Part shown: positions 51,767 to 60,689 of the stretch, piece after piece
Numbering within the stretch: the first letter of the stretch is position 1
How the letters are laid out: each line of letters starts with the position of its first letter
Source: an uncultured Brevibacillus sp.
GTDB lineage: Bacteria; Bacillota; Bacilli; Brevibacillales; Brevibacillaceae
Direction of reading: 5' to 3'
Assembly (NCBI RefSeq): GCF_947502445.1
Contig: NZ_CANMZW010000001.1
Location: forward strand, 124,001 to 188,000
Length of the DNA: 64,000 nt
Made by a program: the position numbers and the translations under genes
The notes under the pieces: model-generated
Seen by the model: only the letters and a program-made list of their open reading frames with translations
Databases searched by the model: none
Told to the model about the DNA's origin: nothing

Positions 51767-52129
51767 CTATATGAGCTGAAAGGGATGCACGAATGCCTGC
51801 TTCCCCGCAATACGATAGCAGCAAAGCTCAGGTTGGTTTGAAGAGAGAGAGAGGATCAGATAGGCTGCTTCTGGATAGTACGCATAGGCAATATCCTCAG
51901 TAGATGGAATGGGCGGCGCAGTAGGATGAGAGTGATAGATACCGACCAATGCTTCGCCTTTTAAGGATATTTTTTGCAGTACCTTTTGAATTTGTCGCGT
52001 ATCCATGGCAAAAGCGACCGGGCTCTTTTCCGTATTTTCCATCCGCCAGATGGTTTCTGCTCCCCCGTCTCTACCTGAGAGCAATCCGCATGCTTCGTTT
52101 GGTCTCTCTTCTTTACAATGTCTAACCAT
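51767..52129 (-). CDS. JAMM/Mov34-type (M67) metallopeptidase
   Basis: A 120-residue JAB1/MPN-domain protein. The zinc motif HSHPTAPPIPSTED fits HxH(x7)SxxD exactly, and the upstream catalytic Glu lies in PNEACGLLSG. Bacterial relatives remove residues from the C-termini of ubiquitin-like sulfur carriers (ThiS/MoaD-like) or cleave other isopeptides. ATG 52129 is the first canonical start, but its upstream GGGAGG is only two bases away. The open frame extends upstream with the family-like residues EPFLIARPIWEEM after AAGGAG, so the true start may be an unusual codon near 52165. It follows a small Gly-Gly protein gene. Confidence 0.8.
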   Translation of the reverse strand: MVRHCKEERPNEACGLLSGRDGGAETIWRMENTEKSPVAFAMDTRQIQKVLQKISLKGEALVGIYHSHPTAPPIPSTEDIAYAYYPEAAYLILSLSSNQPELCCYRIAGKQAFVHPFQLI

Positions 52130-52178
52130 TTCCTCCCATATTGGGCGAGCTATAAGGAAAGGTTCTCCTTGAAAATGA

Positions 52179-52361
52179 CTAGCCCTGCCAGCGCCTGCCG
52201 CAGCAGCCTCCTTTGGTTGTGGGTTGTGTCAGTGGTTTAACGTTGTTTACAGGGCTTTGTTTTGGCAAAGGTGAAGCGGGCATGCCCATCGGGTTTTGCA
52301 TGGGCCGAACGGGACGTTGCTGGCGCTGATTGTAAAGCGCACGGAGTTGCTCTGGTGTCAT
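52179..52361 (-). CDS. Small Pro/Gln-rich protein with a GGCCG C-terminus
   Basis: A 60-residue protein, TPEQLRALYNQRQQRPVRPM at the start, Pro- and Met-rich in the middle, and ending TTKGGCCGRRWQG. AAGGGGAGGAAG precedes the ATG, a strong site. No signal peptide, no known family. It lies between the giant coiled-coil gene and the JAMM protease gene on the same strand with no terminator in between. The C-terminal Gly-Gly and paired cysteines invite comparison with processed carriers, but the protein is too short and disordered for a ubiquitin fold. Confidence 0.6.
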   Translation of the reverse strand: MTPEQLRALYNQRQQRPVRPMQNPMGMPASPLPKQSPVNNVKPLTQPTTKGGCCGRRWQG

Positions 52362-52433
52362 GATCTTCCTCCCCTTTCTTAACTGTAATATGTTGTATTC
52401 AGTATTCCAGTTTGGGGGAACGGCATTTGCACA

Positions 52434-55400
52434 TTACCCCTGTGATTTGAATGGGTTGAATGTGTTCCCGTTTTGTGTAAAGGGTGGCATCTGATAGGGT
52501 GTTTGGGGGGCTGGTGACATTTTAATTGGGGAGGCAGTAGGACCATTTTCAGTTGCTTGAGAAGGAGTAGTGAATTGGCTCAGAGCTTTATTTGTACGTG
52601 CTTCTTTTTGAGTGTAGCTTTTAATAGCTTGTCTGTATGTCTCCTCCCTCTCCTGAAGCTCCTTCACCATACTTTTGAGCCCAGCAACCGTCTTTTTCAA
52701 GACTAGTTCCTGATCGGATACTTGCTGAAGCTCTTTTTCCTTGTCTTTTAACTGACGCTGATATAGCTCGTTATGTTTGTTGGCTTGGTCAAGTAATCGA
52801 GTCCATTTTTCTTCCTGTGCTTCAGCTTGGGTGTCATGCTCGAGTTCTTTGAGCTGTTGCTCGAGCTCGGTTACTTTCTGTTTGGCACCAGATAATTGTT
52901 CCGAAATCGCCTCTGCTTTCTGTTTTGCTTCAGCCAGCTCTGTATTCAGGCTATTCTCAAGTCGTTTTAGTCTGTCAAGCTCTTCGTCTCGGGCCTGAAG
53001 AGAAGTCTCCCAATCCTGCTGGGCGAACGCGAATTTCTCGTTGGCTTCGGCTAGCTGCTCAGTCAGAGTTTGCTCGGAGCTGCGAACGTCTTCTAGCTGC
53101 TGGTCCCGAGCTTCGAGAGTGGCGGTCCATTCCTGCTGAGCGAGCGCGAATTTCTCGTTGGCCTCGGCGAGCTGCTTAGTCAGAGCTTGCTCGTAGGTAC
53201 GAATCTCTTCTAGCTCTAGGCTATGGGCTTGGAAAGTAGCCTCCCACTTTCGTTGAGCAAGTTCGAATTTCTCGTTGGCTTCGGCAAGCTGTTCGGTCAG
53301 AGTTTGTTCGGAGTTGCGAATGATCTCCAACTCTCGGTCCCGAGCATCGAGTGTAGCGTCCCATTCCTGCTGAGCAAATTCGAATTTCTCATTGGCTTCA
53401 GCGAGCTGTTCGGTCAGAGCTTGCTCGGAGTTGCGAACGACCTCCAGCTCTCGGTCCCGAGCATCGAGTGTAGTGTCCCATTCCTGCTGAGCAAGTTCGA
53501 ATTTCTCGTTGGCTTCGGCAAGCTGTTCGGTCAGAGTTTGTTCGGAGTTGCGAATGATCTCCAACTCTCGGTCCCGAGCTTCGAGGGTAGCGTCCCATTC
53601 CTGCTGAGCAATTTCGAATTTCTCATTGGATTCAGCGAGCTGTTCGGTCAGAGCTTGCTCGGAGTTGCGAATGACCTCCAGCTCTCGGTCCCGAGCTTCG
53701 AGCGCAGCGTCCCATTCCTGCTGAGCAAGTTCGAATTTCTCGTTGGCTTTGTCAAGCTGTTCGGTCAGAGTTTGTTCGGAAGAGCGAACGTCTTCTAGCT
53801 CTTGATTGTAGGCTTGTAGAACAGCGTCCCATTCCTGCTGAGCAAGTTCGAATTTCTCGTTCGCCTCGGCGAGCTGTTCGGCCAGAGTTTGTTCGGAAGA
53901 GCGAACGTCTTCTAACTGTTGGTCCCGAGCTTCGAGAGCGGTGTTCCACTCTTGCTGAGCAAGTTCGAAAGTCTCGTTGGCTTCAGCTAACTGTTCGGAC
54001 AGAGCTTGCTCGGAGTTGCGAATGACCTCCAGCTCTCGGTCCCGAGCATCGAGCGCAGCGTCCCATTCCTGCTGAGCAAGTTCGAATTTCTCGTTGGCTT
54101 CAGCGAGCTGTTCGGTCAGAGTTTGCTCAGAGTTGCGAACGACCTCCAGCTCTCGGTCCCGAGCATCGAGGGTAGCGTCCCATTCCTGCTGAGCAAGTTC
54201 GAATTTCTCGTTGACTTCGGCAAGCTGTTCGGTCAGAGCTTGCTCGGAGGTGCGGAGCGATTCCAGTTTTTGATAATAGGCTTGGAGAGAAGTCTCCCAC
54301 TCCTGCTGTGCGAGCACAAGCTGCTCGTTAGCCTCGACAAGCTGTGCAGTCAGGCTTTGTACTTGGCCCTTCAGGTCATCGAGTTCTTGGGTATGAGTAT
54401 GAAGTGCAGCGTCCCAATCCTCCTGAGTATGCGCGAGCTTCTCGTTAGCTTCGGCAAGTTGGGTAGTCAGACTTTGTTCTACAGTCCGCAGATTCTCCAG
54501 CTCTTGATCGCGGATACGGAGATCGACGTCCCAATCCTGTTGAGCAAGTGCGAGCTTCTCGTTAGCCTCAGCGAGCTGGGTAGTCAGGCTTTCTTCCAGA
54601 GCACGTAAATTCTCCAGCTCCTGATCGTAGGTACGGAGATCGGTGTCCCAATCTTGTTGAGTAAGCACGAGCTTCTCGTTCGCTTCAGCCAGCTGGGTAG
54701 TCAGGCTTTGTACCAGGTTTTTCAGATCCTCCAGTTCCTGATCACGAATCTGGAGTTCAGCGTCCCAATTTTGCTGAGCGAGCTCAAGCGTCTCATTAGC
54801 TTCAGCCAGTTGTGTAGTGAGGCTTTGTACCAGGCCCTTCAGATTTTCCAGTTCTTGATCACGAATCTGGAGTTCAGCGTCCCAATTTTGCTGAGCGCGC
54901 TCAAGCTTCTCATTGGCTTCGGCAAGCTGGGTAGTCAGGCTTTCTTCCAGCACACGTAAATTCTCAAGTTCCTGATCGCGGGTACGGAGTTCAGCGTCCC
55001 AATCCTGTTGAACAAGTGCGAGCTTTTCACTGGCTTTAGCAAGCTGAGTCATGAGGTTTTGCTCGGAAATACGGGTTTTCACAAGCTGCTCTGTCAGGCT
55101 TAGCTCGGTTGTGCGCAGGTGATCCAGCTCCTGGTCACGAGCTTTCAGGGTTTCATTCCATTCCTGCTGAGCGAACTCAAACAGTCTTGTTGTTTCAGCT
55201 AGCTGCGTGGCAAGGCTTTGCTCAGCTGTACGCACATTTTCAAGCTCTTGATGATTATTTTGAAGAGTCTGCTCCCAGTCGTGCCTTGCAAGCTCAAGCT
55301 TTTGGTTTGCCTCATCTAATTGAATGGTGAGATTTCTTTCAGTCATGCGAATGTTATCCAGCTCTTGGTCACGAGTGAGGAGAGTTTGATGCCAATCATT

Positions 55401-56552
55401 TTGAGCGAGCTCAAGTTTTTCATTGGCTTCAGCCAGCAGGGCAGTGAGGCTTTGCTCAGCTGTACGTACATTCTCTAGCTCTTGGTTCCTAACTTCGGCC
55501 GCTGTCCTCCATTCTTCCTCTTGTTGTGCCCAGTGCTTGATGGCTTCCTCCAGCTCGCTTCGCTCCTGGATATAGAGAGCCTCCTTTTGCTGTGCAGCAT
55601 TTAGCTGATGATACATCTCAGTCAAATGTTGATCAGTTTCCCCGAGCTTTTGTTGCAATTCTTTTATTAGAAGATCTTTATGTTTGCTCGTTTCGTGTGC
55701 TACCTCTAATTCGGCAATGATTCCTTCCTGATCCGTCACGAGCTGGATCAAGACGGATTCTTTTTGCTTTGCGTCCTCCAGGCGTTGGGTCGTATCCTGC
55801 AACAGCTTGCTCCAATATTCTTCGGCAGCAGGGATCGATTCCAGGTGCTGCTGCAGCTCTGTATAGGTTTCATTCCATTGCGTTTCTTTTTGTGCATATT
55901 CGGTCAGTTGATGACGGAGCGCTTCGATGTCAGTGTTCCAGGCTGATTCCTGTGCTTGGTAGTTGGAGATGACCGAGTCTTTGTGCTGGAGGCTTTGTTC
56001 GGACTCGCGGAGCCGTTTGTGAAAGTCTTCCCTCTCGCGTTCGCGCTGTTCTACGACTTGTCGCAAGCTGGCTTCAAGCCGTGCCTGCTGGTCTAAAAAC
56101 TCGGCTTGCTGCTTTGCACTTAACACTTCTTCGGACTTTTTCAGCTTTTTTTCTTCATTCAGTTCTTCTTGTAAGTCTTCGATTGCGTCTTTCCACTTGG
56201 CCTCACGCTCTTTGTACGTAGAGATGGTTTTTTCTCGTTGCTCCAGCAGGCTTCTTTGCTGCTCAACCTTTTTCTCCCATTCACTGATCACGGCTTGCGT
56301 ACGGTCCAGTGTTTCCATCCAATGATGTTCCTTGCTTTTCAGCTCGGATACAGTGGTGCGCAACTCTTCTATAAGTTCGTTTTGGGTCTGTTCTCTCGCA
56401 CGATACACTTCCAATTGTTCATTCAGTTCTTGGACCATCATACTGAATTGGGTAGCTTTTTCCTCATAGTAATACGCTTGTTTTTTTAATAAAAGGAGCT
56501 TTTCATTTCCCGTTTTCCCTTTACTTGTGCTGGAGGTCTTTTTCTTTAGCAC
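52434..56552 (-). CDS. Giant coiled-coil protein with 39-residue tandem repeats
   Basis: A 1,372-residue protein starting at GTG 56552 after AAGGAGGACAAC (the frame is open a further 37 codons upstream without a site). A Lys/Ser/Thr-rich head precedes about 370 residues of irregular coiled coil. About 21 tandem copies of a 39-residue unit (117 bp) follow, typified by LTEQLAEANEKFELAQQEWD then a variable ARDRELEVVRNSEQ stretch, and then more irregular coil (KQKVTELEQQLKELEHD). The last 50 residues are Pro/Gln/Thr-rich and disordered. There is no signal peptide or membrane segment. Repeats in the middle are nearly identical at DNA level, so copy number may vary. Function unknown; a filamentous spore or cell scaffold is a guess. 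Confidence 0.85.
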   Translation of the reverse strand: MLKKKTSSTSKGKTGNEKLLLLKKQAYYYEEKATQFSMMVQELNEQLEVYRAREQTQNELIEELRTTVSELKSKEHHWMETLDRTQAVISEWEKKVEQQRSLLEQREKTISTYKEREAKWKDAIEDLQEELNEEKKLKKSEEVLSAKQQAEFLDQQARLEASLRQVVEQREREREDFHKRLRESEQSLQHKDSVISNYQAQESAWNTDIEALRHQLTEYAQKETQWNETYTELQQHLESIPAAEEYWSKLLQDTTQRLEDAKQKESVLIQLVTDQEGIIAELEVAHETSKHKDLLIKELQQKLGETDQHLTEMYHQLNAAQQKEALYIQERSELEEAIKHWAQQEEEWRTAAEVRNQELENVRTAEQSLTALLAEANEKLELAQNDWHQTLLTRDQELDNIRMTERNLTIQLDEANQKLELARHDWEQTLQNNHQELENVRTAEQSLATQLAETTRLFEFAQQEWNETLKARDQELDHLRTTELSLTEQLVKTRISEQNLMTQLAKASEKLALVQQDWDAELRTRDQELENLRVLEESLTTQLAEANEKLERAQQNWDAELQIRDQELENLKGLVQSLTTQLAEANETLELAQQNWDAELQIRDQELEDLKNLVQSLTTQLAEANEKLVLTQQDWDTDLRTYDQELENLRALEESLTTQLAEANEKLALAQQDWDVDLRIRDQELENLRTVEQSLTTQLAEANEKLAHTQEDWDAALHTHTQELDDLKGQVQSLTAQLVEANEQLVLAQQEWETSLQAYYQKLESLRTSEQALTEQLAEVNEKFELAQQEWDATLDARDRELEVVRNSEQTLTEQLAEANEKFELAQQEWDAALDARDRELEVIRNSEQALSEQLAEANETFELAQQEWNTALEARDQQLEDVRSSEQTLAEQLAEANEKFELAQQEWDAVLQAYNQELEDVRSSEQTLTEQLDKANEKFELAQQEWDAALEARDRELEVIRNSEQALTEQLAESNEKFEIAQQEWDATLEARDRELEIIRNSEQTLTEQLAEANEKFELAQQEWDTTLDARDRELEVVRNSEQALTEQLAEANEKFEFAQQEWDATLDARDRELEIIRNSEQTLTEQLAEANEKFELAQRKWEATFQAHSLELEEIRTYEQALTKQLAEANEKFALAQQEWTATLEARDQQLEDVRSSEQTLTEQLAEANEKFAFAQQDWETSLQARDEELDRLKRLENSLNTELAEAKQKAEAISEQLSGAKQKVTELEQQLKELEHDTQAEAQEEKWTRLLDQANKHNELYQRQLKDKEKELQQVSDQELVLKKTVAGLKSMVKELQEREETYRQAIKSYTQKEARTNKALSQFTTPSQATENGPTASPIKMSPAPQTPYQMPPFTQNGNTFNPFKSQG
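53000..55480 (-). repeat. 117-bp tandem repeat array (about 21 copies)
   Basis: GTTCGGTCAGA recurs at 53291, 53408 and 53525, exactly 117 bases apart, and the same spacing continues through the array. Central copies (about 53000-54250) are nearly identical; copies nearer 55480 have diverged. One partial unit of about 14 codons occurs near 55090. The array encodes the coiled-coil repeats described for the enclosing gene. Confidence 0.9.
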
Positions 56553-56640
56553 AGTGTTGTCCTCCTTATGACGTATGGCTTTCCTAATAGTCATATGTAA
56601 CGGATAGGGAAGGGTGCATGTATGTCGGAAATGGTAGGAG

Positions 56641-56678
56641 AAAAGGGAAACGGGAGAAGCCATGGTTCTTCTCCCGTT
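56641..56678 (-). terminator. Terminator after the cysteine-rich protein gene
   Basis: AACGGGAGAAG and CTTCTCCCGTT form a perfect 11-base inverted repeat, with TCCCTTTT on the minus-strand side. Confidence 0.75.
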
Positions 56679-56702
56679 GAAAAACAGCTTGCTGTATGCG
56701 GA

Positions 56703-57908
56703 TTAAGGGGTGGTAATAACGATATCTCCGAAGGTGACGCAATCGCGAACCAGCAATTCTGTGTCTGGAACGACTGTGATATTTGCTGTAAAGACGAGGA
56801 CACCACTCGGATCGGTGAGCGTCAAGATAATGACATCCGGTGCGCCGAGAGCTGTTTCTGCTAATGTGAGCGAGTAGGTCAATGTTTCCTGTACACCTGT
56901 GGCTGTAAAGGTTCTTACACCAGTACCAGTGACAGTCAGACCTAAATCGATAACGAGACCTGGCAGAACGCTGATGCAAGTCGGCGAACTGATCGTAGTA
57001 GGCGAGAAGCTGAAGCTTTGATCGCCAGGTGGTATGCCAGGCAAGATATTGTCAAAGAAGTTAAAGGTAAACGAGCTGCTGGACGGATCGCAGCTTGGGC
57101 AGATATCTGCGATGAGCTGGATAGTACCGACTGCGACTGTGAGTGGAATGCCGAGGGAAATAGAAACGTTTGGTACAAGAGCATTCACGGACGCCTGGCA
57201 ATCGCAGTTGCGTACTGGGAAGATTGGTGGGCATTGTGGCGGGAATGTAATTGGTGGGCAACGGAAAGAAGGAGTCGGCGAAGGTACAGGGATCGTGTTT
57301 GGACGTGGCGCGCAGAATTTAGCCAGTACTTCCAGTTTCACTTCTGCTTCTACCTGGATTTCTACGCAAATAATGACATCCAGTTGAACCATTCCACCAA
57401 GCAGGACACTTCCAGTCGGATTGCACTCGATAGCGCTGATCCGGCAAACGATGTTGTCCTCGTCTAGTGGTTCGGGCAGGCAAAGTACGACTTCTTGGTC
57501 GAACTGAACAGTTGTTGTAAATGTGCAGAGAGGCGTGCCATCTGCAAATACAGTCACTTGAACAGTTGCACCGAAGACGAAATGAACGACACCTACGCGA
57601 ACAGTGGTTCCACCAACAACAATGCTTTCACGACGAATCCCTACAACACTGCAAGTAGGTGCAGGTGAAACAGGCTCTACGCAGGAAAAGCTGATATCTT
57701 GCCCGGCACGAATAGCTGCGTCTACCAGTGCTCGACAATCGTCGGGAATGGCAATCTTATTCCGGTAGCTGTTAGCGAGAACAACCCAGTCGTACACCTT
57801 GTGGACGCGAATGCACTCTTCCTGCAGGTTATTCGGTATAGGAGGAGTTGCGGTTGGCGTCGGTGTAGGGAGCTGGCGACCCATAATGGGCTTCACGATA
57901 TGGTTCAC
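56703..57908 (-). CDS. Cysteine-rich beta-sheet protein, probable spore-surface component
   Basis: A 401-residue protein starting at GTG 57908 after AAAGGAAGG. The N-terminus has a Pro/Thr stretch (PTPTPTATPP) and EECIRVHKVYDWVVLAN. Two halves rich in Val, Ile, Thr and Ser follow with about 20 cysteines scattered (CPPITFPPQCPP, DICPSCDPSSSS). There is no signal peptide. I recall CxxVxKVYDWV motifs in predicted spore-surface proteins of Brevibacillus and Paenibacillus, but cannot name the family. A lack of a signal peptide with many cysteines fits mother-cell coat or exosporium assembly. A glycosyltransferase gene lies just upstream on the same strand. Confidence 0.6.
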   Translation of the reverse strand: MNHIVKPIMGRQLPTPTPTATPPIPNNLQEECIRVHKVYDWVVLANSYRNKIAIPDDCRALVDAAIRAGQDISFSCVEPVSPAPTCSVVGIRRESIVVGGTTVRVGVVHFVFGATVQVTVFADGTPLCTFTTTVQFDQEVVLCLPEPLDEDNIVCRISAIECNPTGSVLLGGMVQLDVIICVEIQVEAEVKLEVLAKFCAPRPNTIPVPSPTPSFRCPPITFPPQCPPIFPVRNCDCQASVNALVPNVSISLGIPLTVAVGTIQLIADICPSCDPSSSSFTFNFFDNILPGIPPGDQSFSFSPTTISSPTCISVLPGLVIDLGLTVTGTGVRTFTATGVQETLTYSLTLAETALGAPDVIILTLTDPSGVLVFTANITVVPDTELLVRDCVTFGDIVITTP

Positions 57909-58014
57909 CGTAAGAATCCTTCCTTTCCTAGGGGATTTGCTTTGCAGTTACATACTATGTGGGCAACGGGAAATTTGCTTGTCAACGAATGCCCATTTTT
58001 AGGTAGGAGTAGCG

Positions 58015-58899
58015 TTAAAAAGGAATTTGAAACCGCTGGAAGAACCAGTTGTCGTCAAACTTCCTTTGCGAAAGATAGCGCAGACGCTGCGATGCACCGC
58101 CAAAAGTGAGTACTTCATCTTCAATTTCTTCGGCTTGAGCATAGACGATGAGCTTTTTGCTCGCTTCAATTCGTGCCTCGCTGAAGTGACTATAGGCCAT
58201 GCGCAGCATGTTGTAATACACGTGCTCATGGACGACGGTGTACGGATGTGATTGTCTGAACAGATGCAGTATTTTAACAGATGGCTGCACAAAACACGTA
58301 TAACCGAACAGCCACATTTTTATGGAGAATTCGATATCTTCAAATCCCCAGACACGAAAACCGCGATCAAACCCACCTACTTTGGTAAAAACCTCTTTGG
58401 ACACAATAAAGCAGCCCCCCGGCAAAATGGCTACAGGAGAAGGGCGATGAGGATTGGGATTCCAGACGACCCCGAGCTTTTGGTCCAGCTTTTGCCCATA
58501 GCCTATTTTGTGTGGCTCTGTCATCGAGGCGATCCCAGGCGCTACCCCATCTGCTTTTTTGCTTTGAATCAGCTCTAGCATCCGGTCGATCCAAAAGTTT
58601 TCGAATGTCAGGTGAGCATCGCAAAATACGAGATAGGTGCCGCGCGCATGATCGGCACCCAAATTTCGTGCTGCTGCCGCCCCGATTCCCTCGGTCGTAA
58701 TCAGCTTGATTTGGGGTGTTTTCATTTGGTGCTGTAAAAAGTAACAGCAGTTATCGGTAGATGCATCATCCACCACGATCACTTCATATGAATAATTCGT
58801 TCGTGTATTAAAAAGGGAAGTTACCGTGGAGCGCACATTGTCTCCTTCGTTTTTTACAGGAATGATAATCGAGACCAATGGCGTTTGTTCGGCGGACAT
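58015..58899 (-). CDS. Family 2 glycosyltransferase
   Basis: A 294-residue GT-A glycosyltransferase. It opens PLVSIIIPVKNEGDNVRSTV with the nucleotide-binding VVDDAST motif near residue 40, a DXD-like DAH at about 92 and the acceptor-region GGFDRGFRVWGFEDIEFSIKMW near 165-188. No membrane segment. Sits 106 bases upstream of the cysteine-rich protein gene on the same strand with no terminator between, so it may glycosylate that protein or another spore component. ATG follows AAGAAAGGAG. Confidence 0.88.
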   Translation of the reverse strand: MSAEQTPLVSIIIPVKNEGDNVRSTVTSLFNTRTNYSYEVIVVDDASTDNCCYFLQHQMKTPQIKLITTEGIGAAAARNLGADHARGTYLVFCDAHLTFENFWIDRMLELIQSKKADGVAPGIASMTEPHKIGYGQKLDQKLGVVWNPNPHRPSPVAILPGGCFIVSKEVFTKVGGFDRGFRVWGFEDIEFSIKMWLFGYTCFVQPSVKILHLFRQSHPYTVVHEHVYYNMLRMAYSHFSEARIEASKKLIVYAQAEEIEDEVLTFGGASQRLRYLSQRKFDDNWFFQRFQIPF

Positions 58900-58990
58900 A
58901 TGACCACTCCTTTCTTGATGTCATGGTATGCTGCGCGCAGTTCGGTGGAACGAAGTAGGGCAAAATTGCTCACTTAAAACACTAGGCATT

Positions 58991-58998
58991 CATACAAT
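58991..58998 (+). promoter_or_regulatory. Possible SigE -10 element upstream of the 521-residue protein gene
   Basis: CATACAAT matches the mother-cell SigE -10 consensus exactly. The expected -35 region about 14 bases upstream (TCACTTA) matches only about four of seven positions, so the assignment is tentative. Confidence 0.4.
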
Positions 58999-59042
58999 GT
59001 TGACGGATATACGTATATGAGTGCCGTGAAGGAGTGAGCGGG

Positions 59043-60608
59043 ATGGATGTGGAGGTATATTACAGCGGGCAGCGTGGTGGGACCATGCCGTACGCGGCTC
59101 TGCCTGCTTTTCGATTGTTTTGCAAGCAAAATGGGTTTCAATTAAAGTGGGATTCGAAGAACAAGCGGATTGATCTGGATTCAGGCTTAAAGGGAAAGGT
59201 TTGTGTACTCTACACAGGGAAGAGCACGACCGAGACATCGTACGAATGGGATGTGCTTGGGCGTGTGCAAAAGTTTGTTTCCGATTACGGAATGGAGGTA
59301 GTGCTGGCTCAAAACAATGTTGCTCTTGCAAAAAATACGGATATTGCCATTCGTTTCAGCATAAAGGAGCAGCGCCTGCTGGAAAAACCGAGACTGGTAC
59401 TGTTCCAGGCAGAGGATGAAAAGCGTCGGGAGCTGATTAGATGCCTGCAAGCGGAATTGAAGCAGACCGGAATTCCATGCCACGTAAAAGGTGGGAAAGA
59501 GGCTAAGCCGACTAGTGCGATCGTTCATTTACAGCTCCAGATTCCGAAGCATACGGAAATTTTCAAGCGAAAGGCGTATGGTGAAAAGATTGCCTTTTAT
59601 TTGGCTTCCGGTATCCTCGGGTACTTGCAGGAAGGCATGCAAATTCAACCGCTGGCGTATTTGCCACCAAATCTGTTGCGGGTGTTTTTCGGGAGTGTAC
59701 TGGCAAACACACAAATAGCAAGTGAGCAAACAGACCTTGAAAAACAATTGGTACAAAGTGGAGTAGAGGGTGAGAGAGAAGAGTCCGAAGAGCTCGAGCT
59801 GCAAGAAGAGCATGATCAGTTTATCGAGCTGGAAACAGAGGTAGCGGAGGAAATAGCGGAAGAAGCTGATTTGAGTAAAGAAGCGGACCTCCAGGCAGTC
59901 AAAGACAAAGACAACGAGCTGGACCTGAAGTATGAGCAAGCGCCACATGGAGAAATGGAAGCAAAGGAAGCAAAGGACGATGACGCTCACTCGGTAGAAT
60001 TGATCCAGGCTGTATCTGTAGTGGAGGTTGTACAAGAAGTGGTTGAAACAGTTGAAATAGTTGAAACGGTTGAACAGCCCATCCAGCTTGAACAGCTCGA
60101 CCAGCCGATACAGCCCGTTTTGGTTCAACCGATAGAAACAAGGCTAGAGGCTGAGGTGTTTTTTGACTATACACTGATTCATTCGGATTCAGAGGAGAAG
60201 CCGTATTTGTTAATTGGTACCCTCCAGGTAAAAAACACAGGAACAGAGGAGCTGTATAACCCGATTGTTTGTCTGCGGGTGACCCCGGCGGACTCCATTA
60301 AAATGGGTGGTCAAATCCTGCCACCCAAGCTGGTTGAGACAATGGCCGTACAAGGAATGAACGGGCTAAAAGGCTGGAGATATTTAGAGGATGACTGGTT
60401 TACTCAGGCGATGGATCGGGGAGAGTACTGGATTGCTCCGATCGCCCCTGTAAGCATTGCTCCTAAAGCCACAGAGTCTTTTCAAAACTTTCAAATCTCG
60501 TTTTTGAAGCAAGATGCAGGGAAGGCTGTGATCGTGGAAGGGGTCGTGGTTTGCAACAATCAGGAGGTTCACTTTTCCGCGAATAACCGTATTGCCGTTT
60601 CGTTTTAG
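59043..60608 (+). CDS. Hypothetical protein with an acidic, Val/Glu/Gln-rich central region
   Basis: A 521-residue protein in three parts. Residues 1-220 are an alpha/beta domain (VEVYYSGQRGGTMPYAALPAF at the start, IAIRFSIKEQ and YGEKIAFYLASGILGYLQE later), faintly like an amidase fold but without clear metal ligands. Residues about 235-375 are strongly acidic and low-complexity, with EVVETVEIVETVEQPIQLEQ-like runs. Residues 380-521 look like a beta-sandwich (LIGTLQVKNTGTEELYNPIV). ATG 59043 follows GAAGGAG; a GTG at 59034 overlaps that site. No signal peptide. Located among spore-surface candidates; function unknown. Confidence 0.65.
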   Translation: MDVEVYYSGQRGGTMPYAALPAFRLFCKQNGFQLKWDSKNKRIDLDSGLKGKVCVLYTGKSTTETSYEWDVLGRVQKFVSDYGMEVVLAQNNVALAKNTDIAIRFSIKEQRLLEKPRLVLFQAEDEKRRELIRCLQAELKQTGIPCHVKGGKEAKPTSAIVHLQLQIPKHTEIFKRKAYGEKIAFYLASGILGYLQEGMQIQPLAYLPPNLLRVFFGSVLANTQIASEQTDLEKQLVQSGVEGEREESEELELQEEHDQFIELETEVAEEIAEEADLSKEADLQAVKDKDNELDLKYEQAPHGEMEAKEAKDDDAHSVELIQAVSVVEVVQEVVETVEIVETVEQPIQLEQLDQPIQPVLVQPIETRLEAEVFFDYTLIHSDSEEKPYLLIGTLQVKNTGTEELYNPIVCLRVTPADSIKMGGQILPPKLVETMAVQGMNGLKGWRYLEDDWFTQAMDRGEYWIAPIAPVSIAPKATESFQNFQISFLKQDAGKAVIVEGVVVCNNQEVHFSANNRIAVSF

Positions 60609-60642
60609 CAAGTAAATCCGTGACGGACTTATTGAATCGGAG

Positions 60643-60678
60643 AAAAAAGCCACCATTTCCATAGAAATGATGGCTTTT
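60643..60678. terminator. Bidirectional terminator between convergent genes
   Basis: AAAAAAGCCACCATTTC and GAAATGATGGCTTTT form a long stem with one mismatch; both strands have T-runs. Confidence 0.8.
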
Positions 60679-60689
60679 ACGTTCCAAGG

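Noticed and set aside
53223..54608. Open frames on the plus strand through the 117-bp repeats, encoding FEFLVGFGKLFGQSLFGVAN-like units
   Set aside because: Because 117 is divisible by three, a stop-free antisense frame repeats with the array. No ribosome binding site or start context is present, so it is a by-product of the repeat.
53000..55480. CRISPR-like or satellite array
   Set aside because: Repeats are contiguous 117-bp coding units with no spacers and maintain a protein frame.
56580..56640. SigK promoter upstream of the giant coiled-coil gene
   Set aside because: CACC and CATATGACTA are about 15 bases apart but the -10 is one position out of register with CATAnnnTA, too weak to list as a feature.
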